DNA from: Candidatus Parabeggiatoa sp. nov. 3
Lineage (GTDB): Bacteria > Pseudomonadota > Gammaproteobacteria > Beggiatoales > Beggiatoaceae
Assembly (NCBI GenBank): GCA_003645185.1
Contig: QNEL01000009.1
Location: forward strand, 1 to 38,247
DNA length: 38,247 nt
Direction: 5' to 3'
Within the stretch, counting starts at the first letter, position 1. The number at the start of each line of letters is the position of its first letter. Positions 27,282 through 35,982 of this stretch are shown here, piece after piece. Below the pieces are notes generated by a model that worked only from the letters and a program-made list of their open reading frames with translations, made no database searches and was not told the origin of the DNA. Position numbers and translations under genes: made by a program.

Positions 27282-30236
27282 ATGCCATCTCTTTATAGTA
27301 ACGCCCCCTTTCCTTTCTCCCAATCCCTGCCTGTTTTAATCTATAACACTATGAAAAATAAAGAAAATAAGAGCCATTCGGCTCTCGTGAGTGAAAATGA
27401 ACAACCAGTTGATACTGATCGTAAAACCTTCATTGATGTCGCGGCATCGGTTGATGAATATCTTAAACGGGTTGATTGGCGTGTGAATGCTAATGCGAAT
27501 CAAGGCTATTCTATTGGGGGCCTGATTTTAAATGTATCGGGTAAAGTCATTGCGAATTATTGGCTTGATCAAGTTTATGCCCCTGAGATCGCTGAGGCCC
27601 ATCGCGCTGGCGATATGCATATTCATGATTTGGATATGTTGAGTGGCTATTGTGCTGGCTGGTCGTTACGCACTTTATTGACCGAAGGTTTTAATGGGAT
27701 TCCGGGTAAGGTTGAAGCTAAACCGCCTATACATTTATCCAGTGCGATTGGGCAGATGGTGAATTTTTTAGGGACATTGCAGAATGAGTGGGCAGGGGCC
27801 CAGGCCTTTAGTTCGACTGATTCTTATCTGGCCCCTTTTGTGCGAAAAGATAATTTATCTTATCGAACCGTTAAACAGTGTATTCAAGAATTGATTTATA
27901 ACTTGAATGTTCCTTCCCGCTGGGGTTGTGTGCCTTTGGATACTGAGATTTTAACGAAATCGGGTTGGAAGTCTAAAGAGGCGCTGTCGATATCGGATCA
28001 GGTTTATGGTTTTCAAGATGGATCGATTATTGATGATGAAATCTTGGCTATCAATGAATATGATTTTGACGGTGAGTTAATTGCTTTATCTAATCATTTA
28101 CAGGAGTTGTTATTCACACCTAATCATAGGGTGTTGAGATTCGGTGATAGCGATAATCAAGAAACGTTTTTTGTGGAGGAGGCTGAAGCTTTATTTGAAG
28201 CTCAAGCGTCTTTTAATATACCAGCAGCGGGGCATATTGAACGGGATGATTCTACGATTTCAGATGAGTTAATTAAGTTATATGCTTTGCGACAAGAATT
28301 GCCTATTGATATTTTGAGGCAGTGTTCAGAAAGGCAAATTAAGCGGTTTATTGATCTCTATCGATCTGGACAGACTAAGAAAAAACATTTCCGTCTTCTA
28401 ATTGAAGATAAGCAGATTGTTGATGGTTTTCAAGAATTAGCGGCTTTGGTGGGTTATGGCACTCAAGTTGTTGAATACAATACGATTCAGGGTAAGACAT
28501 CGTACTTGATTACGTTTGTCAAAAAGCGTTTTGGCGAAATTCAGTTGACGAGTCCGAAAAAGGTGCCGTATCAGGGTAAAGTGTGGTGTCCGACGACACG
28601 TTCAAGTTATTGGATTGCGCGTAGGGATGGCTGTGTTTTTATTACGGGTAATAGTCAAACGCCTTTTACTAACCTGACTTTTGATTGGGTGTGTCCAGAG
28701 GATTTGCGTGATCAAGTACCTTATCTTGGCGGGGAAGAAATGCCTTTCAGTTATGGCGATTTGCAGCCTGAAATGGATATGATTAATCGGGCCTTTATTG
28801 AGGTGATGACGGAAGGGGATGCGAAGGGGCGGATATTCACTTTTCCTTTGCCCACTTACAATATGACTGCTGATTTTCCGTGGGATAGCCCTAATGTGGA
28901 TTTGCTGTTTGAAATGACGGCAAAGTATGGTTTGCCCTATTTTTGTTTGGCAGAGGATACCGCTATTTTGACGGATAAGGGCATCAAAAAGATTAAAGAC
29001 ATTAGCTTGTCAGATCAGGTGATGGGTAGCGATGGGCAATATAAAGCGATCAAAAATCGCTTTCAAACCCGCCAACAATCGGGGATTGTCATCACGCTGA
29101 AAGTGGGGGAGAATATTTGTTGTTCTGAAAATCACCGTTTTCCGACTGCTCAGGGTTTAAAACGTGCCGATGCTTTGACTTTAGAAGATCACTTGATTTC
29201 AACTGAGGGTGAAGTGGAAATCATTGAATTAGAACGGATTAACCAAGAAATGAATATGGTTGATCTTGAAGTCGATAGTCAGGATCATTTGTTTGTACTG
29301 GCCAACCAAGTGTTGACGCATAATAGCAACTTCGTTAATTCTGATATGCAGCCGAATATGGTTCGCTCGATGTGTTGTCGCTTGCGGCTTGATATGACTG
29401 AATTGCTTAAACGTGGGAATGGGTTATTTGGTTCAGCTGAACAGACGGGTTCACTCGGTGTTCTGACAATTAATTGCGCTCGTTTAGGCTACTTGTATAA
29501 AGGTGATGAAGCGGGTTTATTTCAACGCTTGGATAGGCTACTTGAGTTGGGTAAAGAAAGCTTGGAAATCAAGCGTGCGGTGATTCAAGAACAGATGGAT
29601 AATGGCTTATTTCCTTTTACTCAGCGTTATCTAGGCACATTGCGTAATCATTTTTCGACATTAGGAGTTAATGGTGTCAATGAGATGATTCGCAATTTCA
29701 CGGCTGATCAAGAGGATATTACAACAGAATGGGGCGTTTCGTTTGCGATTCGTTTGTTAGAATATATTCGTAATAGGATGGTATTGTTTCAGGCAGAAAC
29801 TGGGCATATGTATAACTTGGAAGCGACACCTGCGGAAGGCACCACTTATCGCTTTGCGAAAGAGGATAAAAAACGTTTTCCTGATATTATTCAAGCGGGT
29901 ACGCCTGAACGGCCTTATTATACTAATTCTTCTCAATTGCCTGTTGGTTTGACGGATGATCCGTTTGAAGCTTTGGCACTTCAAGATGAGCTTCAAATTT
30001 TGTATACCGGGGGCACGGTTTTGCACCTATACATGAATGAACGCATTTCCAGCGCACAAGCTTGTAAGACGTTGGTACGGCGGGTGCTTGAAAATTACCG
30101 TTTGCCTTATATAACCGTTACCCCGACTTTTTCCATTTGCCCAGTGCATGGCTATTTAGCGGGGGAACATGAATTTTGTCCACTTTGTGATCAAGAACAC
30201 ATTAACCATAAAAATAACAAAAGGAAACTGAAATGA
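27282..30236 (+). CDS. nrdD: Anaerobic (class III) ribonucleoside-triphosphate reductase large chain, containing two inteins (possible alternative start ATG 27351)
   Basis: YSIGGLILNVSGKVIANYWLDQVYAPEIAEAHRAGDMHIHDLDML; SRWG/SQTPFTNLTFDW; C-terminal zinc site CPVHGYLAGEHEFCPLC. Confidence 0.95.
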   Translation: MPSLYSNAPFPFSQSLPVLIYNTMKNKENKSHSALVSENEQPVDTDRKTFIDVAASVDEYLKRVDWRVNANANQGYSIGGLILNVSGKVIANYWLDQVYAPEIAEAHRAGDMHIHDLDMLSGYCAGWSLRTLLTEGFNGIPGKVEAKPPIHLSSAIGQMVNFLGTLQNEWAGAQAFSSTDSYLAPFVRKDNLSYRTVKQCIQELIYNLNVPSRWGCVPLDTEILTKSGWKSKEALSISDQVYGFQDGSIIDDEILAINEYDFDGELIALSNHLQELLFTPNHRVLRFGDSDNQETFFVEEAEALFEAQASFNIPAAGHIERDDSTISDELIKLYALRQELPIDILRQCSERQIKRFIDLYRSGQTKKKHFRLLIEDKQIVDGFQELAALVGYGTQVVEYNTIQGKTSYLITFVKKRFGEIQLTSPKKVPYQGKVWCPTTRSSYWIARRDGCVFITGNSQTPFTNLTFDWVCPEDLRDQVPYLGGEEMPFSYGDLQPEMDMINRAFIEVMTEGDAKGRIFTFPLPTYNMTADFPWDSPNVDLLFEMTAKYGLPYFCLAEDTAILTDKGIKKIKDISLSDQVMGSDGQYKAIKNRFQTRQQSGIVITLKVGENICCSENHRFPTAQGLKRADALTLEDHLISTEGEVEIIELERINQEMNMVDLEVDSQDHLFVLANQVLTHNSNFVNSDMQPNMVRSMCCRLRLDMTELLKRGNGLFGSAEQTGSLGVLTINCARLGYLYKGDEAGLFQRLDRLLELGKESLEIKRAVIQEQMDNGLFPFTQRYLGTLRNHFSTLGVNGVNEMIRNFTADQEDITTEWGVSFAIRLLEYIRNRMVLFQAETGHMYNLEATPAEGTTYRFAKEDKKRFPDIIQAGTPERPYYTNSSQLPVGLTDDPFEALALQDELQILYTGGTVLHLYMNERISSAQACKTLVRRVLENYRLPYITVTPTFSICPVHGYLAGEHEFCPLCDQEHINHKNNKRKLK
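27927..28652 (+). other. Intein 1 (242 aa) in NrdD, extein junction SRWG|...|SQTPFTN
   Basis: begins CVPLDTEILTKSGW; block B-like LLFTPNHRVLRF; ends VWCPTTRSSYWIARRDGCVFITGN then Ser. Confidence 0.9.
28944..29324 (+). other. Intein 2 (127 aa, mini-intein) in NrdD, extein junction LPYF|...|SNFVNSD
   Basis: begins CLAEDTAILTDKGIKKIKDI; CSENHRFPT; ends VDLEVDSQDHLFVLANQVLTHN then Ser. Confidence 0.92.
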
Positions 30237-30439
30237 TTGAAATAGCATCACACTCTTTACCAAGCTATGATTTAACGGATTCACAAGGGCAGATACTTTT
30301 AGAAGCGTCAGAACGTACTAAAACGGAAGTATGGACTCGTGTTATGGGTTACCATCGGCCGGTTTCTGCCTTTAATCCGGGTAAACAAAGTGAACATGCG
30401 GAACGACTGCATTTTCGGGAAAGTCATCAAGTGCATTGA
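30233..30439 (+). CDS. Separate glycyl-radical-domain ORF of class III ribonucleotide reductase
   Basis: TEVWTRVMGYHRPVSAFNPGKQSEHAERLHF; ATGA overlap with nrdD stop. Confidence 0.82.
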   Translation: MIEIASHSLPSYDLTDSQGQILLEASERTKTEVWTRVMGYHRPVSAFNPGKQSEHAERLHFRESHQVH

Positions 30440-30477
30440 GTTTTAAATTTGAGGGCGATAACTGAGAGCTCAATCTT

Positions 30478-30511
30478 CGTAGGGTGGGTAGCGTCTTTTT
30501 GCTGCCCACCA
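30478..30511. repeat. GTAGGGTGGGTAGCG...GCTGCCCACC hairpin repeat
   Basis: identical family to 2059-2092. Confidence 0.85.
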
Positions 30512-30550
30512 TTTGATCTGTGTTCTATCTATTTATTATTGAGATAGGTT

Positions 30551-31264
30551 ATGTCTACAACCTCCCCCACCTTATCTATTGGCGGTTTAACCGCCTTCAC
30601 AACAATAGATTTTCCTGATCATTTAGCCGCTGTTATTTTTTGCCAAGGGTGTGCTTGGCGTTGCGGCTATTGTCAAAATACCTCTCTTTTAGATCGTCAT
30701 GTTCAGCCAACATTAACTTGGCAGCAAGTTGAAGCCTTTTTAGTACGTCGTCAAGGTTTACTTGATGCCGTTGTCTTCAGTGGTGGGGAACCGACTTTAC
30801 AGAAAGGTTTGTTAGAAGCTATGCAGCGTGTTCGCGATTTAGGGTTTAAAGTCGGATTGCATACGGCCGGTATGCATTCAAAACGTTTAGCCGAATTACT
30901 CCCCTTTTTGGATTGGATTGGTTTTGATATTAAAGCCCCTTTTCAGAATTATGCCGCAATTACGGGTGTCGCTAACAGCGGCAAACAACCCTTAGAAAGT
31001 ACGAAAAGGGTACTTGAATCGGGTATCGCCTACGAATTTCGCACCACAGTACATCCGCAATTGTTAAATGAGAGCGATGTGTTGGCATTAGCCACTTCAT
31101 TAGCTGATTTAGGGGTGCAACGATATGTTTTGCAAGATTGTCGTACACAACATTGCTTGGAACCCTCATTACAAAATCTGTCTTATAATGAAATACTCGC
31201 TAATGAGAATTTGATTCAAGCTATCCGAGTTTTGATACCTCAGATGATTATACGAAAAATGTAG
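30551..31264 (+). CDS. nrdG: Anaerobic ribonucleoside-triphosphate reductase activating protein (radical SAM)
   Basis: CQGCAWRCGYCQN, VVFSGGEPTLQ, adjacent to nrdD. Confidence 0.92.
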   Translation: MSTTSPTLSIGGLTAFTTIDFPDHLAAVIFCQGCAWRCGYCQNTSLLDRHVQPTLTWQQVEAFLVRRQGLLDAVVFSGGEPTLQKGLLEAMQRVRDLGFKVGLHTAGMHSKRLAELLPFLDWIGFDIKAPFQNYAAITGVANSGKQPLESTKRVLESGIAYEFRTTVHPQLLNESDVLALATSLADLGVQRYVLQDCRTQHCLEPSLQNLSYNEILANENLIQAIRVLIPQMIIRKM

Positions 31265-31281
31265 GGGCAATCCCTGCTATT

Positions 31282-31483
31282 TTTTTTTCAACACAGAGTT
31301 CACAGAGGACCACAGAGGACCACAGAGAATAAGTCTATGATTTTAAATGATATTTTGACATTAATAGAGATACTGAAAATAGGTGTGTTTTTGGCCAGAA
31401 TTTGAAAACGGATAGGTGGTAAGGTGAATGACTTATTCTCTGTGGCACTCTGTGCTACTCTGTGTTCTCTGTGTTGAAAAAAA
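31282..31483. mobile_element. MITE-like element with ~52-bp imperfect terminal inverted repeats
   Basis: TTTTTTTCAACACAGAG...CACAGAGAATAAG inverted as CTTATTCTCTGTG...CTCTGTGTTGAAAAAAA. Confidence 0.65.
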
Positions 31484-31517
31484 TTGTGATAATTGACGAA
31501 TTGATCTGATAGTTGAT

Positions 31518-32534
31518 ATGCGTGTATTAGGAATAGAAACGTCTTGCGATGAAACCGGTATCGCTTTATACGACACTGAACACGGTTTATTGGGACATGC
31601 CTTGTATAGCCAAGTTGATTTACATGCTCAATATGGCGGTGTTGTACCAGAATTAGCTTCCCGCGATCATGTTCGCAAAATAATTCCCTTGATTAAAAAA
31701 GTATTAAACGATTGCGATACAGCGTTTGAACAGATTGATGGGGTAGCGTATACGGCAGGGCCGGGTTTAATTGGGGCCTTATTGGTTGGCGCGGCCGTAG
31801 GCCGTAGCCTAGCTTGGACATGGCAAGTGCCCGCCATTGGTGTTCACCATATTGAAGGCCATTTACTGGCCGCACAACTTGAAGAGCCAGCTCCGACTTA
31901 TCCCTTTCTGGCGCTACTCGTTTCTGGAGGGCATACTCAATTGGTAGAAGTCGCCGGGGTTGGGCAATATACTTTGTTGGGAGAATCGGTAGATGATGCC
32001 GCTGGCGAGGCCTTTGATAAAACCGCAAAATTATTAGGGTTAAATTATCCTGGAGGCCCCGCTTTAGCGCGTTTAGCGGAACAGGGCAATCCTGATGTTT
32101 TTCAGTTTCCTCGCCCGATGACGCAACGCCCGGGTTTAGATTTTAGTTTCAGTGGCTTTAAAACATCTGTTTTAACGACTTGGCGAGCACAAGAACAAAC
32201 TGAACAAACTCGCGCCGATATTGCACGCGCCTTTGAAGAGGCAGTAATAGATACTTTAGCGATAAAATGTCGTCGCGCCTTACAACAAACGGGTTTAACC
32301 CGTTTAGTCATTGCAGGTGGTGTGGCAGCGAATCAACGTTTACGCACTCGCTTGACACAATTGGCCGATAAAATGGGGAATCGCGTGTATTTTCCCCGCC
32401 CAATCTTTTGTACGGACAATGGCGCGATGATAGCCTACGCAGGGGCATTACGTCTTGCGGCCGGCCAATGTGAACCGCTCAAATTTAACGCACATCCACG
32501 TTGGGCTATCACTGAATTGCCATTGTACGATTAA
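31518..32534 (+). CDS. tsaD: tRNA N6-adenosine threonylcarbamoyltransferase TsaD
   Basis: [48 protein letters not shown]. Confidence 0.97.
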   Translation: MRVLGIETSCDETGIALYDTEHGLLGHALYSQVDLHAQYGGVVPELASRDHVRKIIPLIKKVLNDCDTAFEQIDGVAYTAGPGLIGALLVGAAVGRSLAWTWQVPAIGVHHIEGHLLAAQLEEPAPTYPFLALLVSGGHTQLVEVAGVGQYTLLGESVDDAAGEAFDKTAKLLGLNYPGGPALARLAEQGNPDVFQFPRPMTQRPGLDFSFSGFKTSVLTTWRAQEQTEQTRADIARAFEEAVIDTLAIKCRRALQQTGLTRLVIAGGVAANQRLRTRLTQLADKMGNRVYFPRPIFCTDNGAMIAYAGALRLAAGQCEPLKFNAHPRWAITELPLYD

Positions 32535-32718
32535 ACTGTAGGGGCAATCCCTTGTGGTTGCCCCCCTTGTGATTGCCCCACTTGTGGTTGCCCCACTTGC
32601 CCTTTTTGGAAATGGCTTTGGATTGGTGCTTTGCCAATTCAAAATTGGGCCAAAAACTAACCGAAAACTTGAAAGAAATTAAAGCCTACTGGCTAACCTA
32701 ATCCGAAAGGATAAAAAA

Positions 32719-33555
32719 ATGATCAATCCCAAATCACACGATGTCTTGTTCAAATGGCTGATCACGGCATTTACCAAAGAATTTTTTGAACATTATTTTC
32801 CCGATATTGAAATAGGAGAATATACCTTTATCGATAAGGAATTTATCAGTAAATACGAGAGTCTAAAAGAGAGTCTGAAAGGCGATCTCTTTTTGACAAT
32901 GGAAGTTGAGATTGACGGCATACTCCAAGAAATCGTGATCCAGATCGAGCATCAGAGTGAAAGAGAGGATGTTTCAGAACGTGTTTGCGAATATGGCATG
33001 ATTGCTTGGCTGTTGAAAAAGAACCCTGTCTGGAGTATTGTGATTTATACGGATGAGGCTGTCTTGCAGAAGCCGGTGACTAACCGCTTTTGCTACGGCT
33101 TTAACAACCATCATGGCAAGCTGTATCGTTATTTTGATGTGATCAAGGTGAAAGCGGAAAAGAGTGGCGATCTCATCAAGAAGCATTCTCTGATGTGCAA
33201 ATTGCTGACGCTCAAAGCGGATGACAGGCAAACCGATCCTGATGAACTGGTTTCTGAAATATACCGCACTGCGGCAGCAATGAAAGATGAACTCACCAAT
33301 GAGCAATTGCTTCTGATTGATCAGTGGGTTAACTTTTACAAAAAAGTCTCTGAGAAGAGGCTTGAAACGATTAAAAAGGAGATATCCATGAGCTTTGTAG
33401 AAACCACAATCACGGAACATGTTTATAACGAAGGCAAAGCAGAAGGTAAGAAAGAGATGGCAATAAACTTGCTGAAAATGGGAATAGATGTGGAAACCAT
33501 CACTCAGGCAAGCGGCTTACAAAAAGAAGAAATCAAACAACTGACCAGTCAGTGA
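32719..33555 (+). CDS. Rpn-family recombination-promoting nuclease/putative transposase (PD-(D/E)XK)
   Basis: HDVLFKWLITAFTKEFFEHYFPD, VIQIEHQSE, C-terminal GKAEGKKEMAINLLKMG. Confidence 0.85.
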   Translation: MINPKSHDVLFKWLITAFTKEFFEHYFPDIEIGEYTFIDKEFISKYESLKESLKGDLFLTMEVEIDGILQEIVIQIEHQSEREDVSERVCEYGMIAWLLKKNPVWSIVIYTDEAVLQKPVTNRFCYGFNNHHGKLYRYFDVIKVKAEKSGDLIKKHSLMCKLLTLKADDRQTDPDELVSEIYRTAAAMKDELTNEQLLLIDQWVNFYKKVSEKRLETIKKEISMSFVETTITEHVYNEGKAEGKKEMAINLLKMGIDVETITQASGLQKEEIKQLTSQ

Positions 33556-33586
33556 GACGACTAACGGTTTCCATCTCAAGAAATCT

Positions 33587-33629
33587 TTTTCACGCAAAAG
33601 TACAGCTTCGCGAAACTTTTGCGTGAAAA
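33587..33629. repeat. Hairpin TTTTCACGCAAAAGT...ACTTTTGCGTGAAAA
   Basis: 15-bp arms; variant of the TTTCACGCTAAAGTTTCGC family. Confidence 0.85.
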
Positions 33630-33649
33630 GTTGTACTTTATCCCAATTA

Positions 33650-33815
33650 AAATACAAAATTTATTTTGCTGCTTTTGGAGTGCAAAATTTATTTTGCGGC
33701 CGTTGGAATGCATGTTATTTTTGCGGCCGTTGGAATGCATGTTATTTTTGCGGCCGTTGGAATGCATGTTATTTTGCGTATGAATGCATGTTATTTTGCG
33801 TTTTTCGTTCCAAAG
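33650..33815. repeat. Tandem 27-bp repeats (ATGCATGTTATTTTTGCGGCCGTTGGA)n plus GCAAAATTTATTTTGC
   Basis: read directly. Confidence 0.88.
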
Positions 33816-34645
33816 TGTACTTTATTCAATCGGGAAACGCTATAAAACGCGGATTTAAATGATTAAACTTGATTAACGCGGCTCAGTATTCTTAGCGTCT
33901 TTGCGCGAAGCGTGATTAACTTAGCAAACTCAAGTTGGAACGTGGAGCAATATAACACGATGTACAGAAACGGAATAGATAAATAATTCCATTGTCCAAG
34001 GCGGTTGGACTGGTTTGGGTAACCATAATCTGGCAACCGATCCCTTGTTTGCCGAACCGGTGACTGATCATATAACCACCCACACCACGATAGGCGATTT
34101 CCACCTCAAAGCGGGCTCACCAGCTATTAACGCCGGGGATAACAAGCTGATTCCACAAGACTTAGCCGATGCAGAATGTACTGGCGGGTTTGGTGATGGC
34201 AATGCCACTGAAATCGTGGATTTCGACTTTGAAGGCCGGACGCGCATTATTGGCGAAGTTGTCGATATGGGTGTCTATGAAGTACAAACGCTACCCGATG
34301 CGCCAATCCCAGAAACACTCAAATACACCCTAAGCGTTATCCTAACCGGTGAAGGCCAAGGAAGCGTTGCTTCCAATAAAGACGGTATTAGCTGCGGTAA
34401 TGATTGTAGCCAAGATTATTTAAGTGGCACAGCAATCAATTTGATTACGAACACCAAACCGGGTTCAATTTTTGGAGGCTGGTTCGGTGACTGTCGCGGT
34501 GATGAAGGCCATTTCATGGTAGAAATGGATGCCGCGAAACGGTGTACAGCCCAGTTTGACATCGCACCAATTGAAGAACCAGTCGTTCTGGAACCAGATG
34601 AATTTGCGTTACCCACGAATACCGTCGTTAGCACAGCCCCGGTTA

Positions 34646-35982
34646 GGAACGTGCATAAAATAAATTAGACAACTATGATATTAATGTGCTAGTCTAAAAA
34701 AAGCAGGCTACATTATAACAAAACCAAAAAACAATGATAGAACCTTATACGAAAGAAATTGAAGAACAAATGCAAGAACTGTACAATCGTCTTTCAGAAA
34801 GAAATAGACGTTTATATGCTGGAATTGAAGCTTTAAAATTACCTTATGGTGGTGTTAGTTATATTGCCCGCCTTTTTGATTGTTCACGTGATACCATTCT
34901 ACGTGGAATAAGAGAACTTAAAGAAGAGGAAACACTAGCTCCAAACTGTGAGAGAAAAGCTGGTGGTGGTCGAAAGCCTGTGGTTGAAAAATCTCTTGAT
35001 ATTGATGAGGTTTTCCTAATTTTGTTAAAAGAACATACAGCAGGTGACCCAATGGATGAAAAAGTAAAATGGACAAATTTAACTTGTTTCGATCTTGCAA
35101 ACTTATTATCAAAAGAAGGCTATAAAGTCAGTCGTAATATTGTCAGAAAATTACTGAAAAAACAGGGATATGTCAAACGTAAAGCATTGAAAAAGAAGTC
35201 TGCTAAAGAAAGTGTGAATCGTAATGCCCAGTTTGAGCGTATTGCGGAATTAAGAGCTTCATATAATGAAGAAGGCAATCCTGTAATAAATATAGATACC
35301 AAGAAAAAAGAAAAAATAGGTAATTTATTCCGTGAGGGTAAAATTTATACAACTGAAACGATTGAAGTCTTTGACCATGATTTTCCTTCTTTAGCAGAAG
35401 GGGTTGCCGTTCCTCATGTTCTTTATGATACTGAACGTAATGAAGCATCTGTCAGCATTGGTACAAGCCATGATACAAGTGAGTTTGCTTGTGATTCAAT
35501 TCGCTATTGGTGGTATAACTCTGGAAAATTGCACTATCCTGATGCCAGTTCTATTTTATTGTTGATGGATGGTGGTGGTAGTAATTCACCCAGACACTAT
35601 ATTTTCAAACAAGATTTACAAGCCCTAGTAAATGAAATTGGTGTTGAAATACGAATCGCACATTATCCACCATACACATCTAAATGGAATCCTATTGAAC
35701 ATAAAGTATTTCCTCATATCACTCGATCTCTACAGGGTGTTATTTTGACCTCCCATCAACTTATGAAAGAGTTGATAGAGAAAACAACCACAAAAACAGG
35801 ATTAAAGGTAGTTGCTACTATTTTCAATAGGGTTTATGAAACTGGCAGAACAGTTGCTACTAGCTTTAAAGAATCAATGCGAATTGTATTTGACGATTAT
35901 CTGGGGCAATGGAATTATACCGCTGTTCCTTTCGATGCAACTTTATTAAGTTGAGTTGTCTAAGTTATTTTATGCACGTTCC
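34646..35982 (+). mobile_element. ISAzo13-like insertion sequence, ~29-bp TIRs, 3-bp TTA target duplication
   Basis: left GGAACGTGCATAAAATAAATTAGACAACT; right end inverted AGTTGTCTAAGTTATTTTATGCACGTTCC; TTA at 34643-34645 and 35983-35985. Confidence 0.9.
34734..35954 (+). CDS. ISAzo13-family (Rhodopirellula-type DDE) transposase
   Basis: DGGGSNSPRHYIFKQDLQAL, IAHYPPYTSKWNPIEHKVFPHITRSLQGVIL. Confidence 0.88.
   Translation: MIEPYTKEIEEQMQELYNRLSERNRRLYAGIEALKLPYGGVSYIARLFDCSRDTILRGIRELKEEETLAPNCERKAGGGRKPVVEKSLDIDEVFLILLKEHTAGDPMDEKVKWTNLTCFDLANLLSKEGYKVSRNIVRKLLKKQGYVKRKALKKKSAKESVNRNAQFERIAELRASYNEEGNPVINIDTKKKEKIGNLFREGKIYTTETIEVFDHDFPSLAEGVAVPHVLYDTERNEASVSIGTSHDTSEFACDSIRYWWYNSGKLHYPDASSILLLMDGGGSNSPRHYIFKQDLQALVNEIGVEIRIAHYPPYTSKWNPIEHKVFPHITRSLQGVILTSHQLMKELIEKTTTKTGLKVVATIFNRVYETGRTVATSFKESMRIVFDDYLGQWNYTAVPFDATLLS

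Noticed and set aside
27282-30236. Interpreting the internal NrdD segments as group I/II introns
   Set aside because: The insertions are in frame and carry protein-splicing motifs (Cys1, TPNHRV/SENHRF, terminal GN or HN followed by Ser)
33576-33862. ORFs 33576-33767 (-) and 33623-33862 (+)
   Set aside because: Translations of 27-bp tandem repeats, not supported as genes
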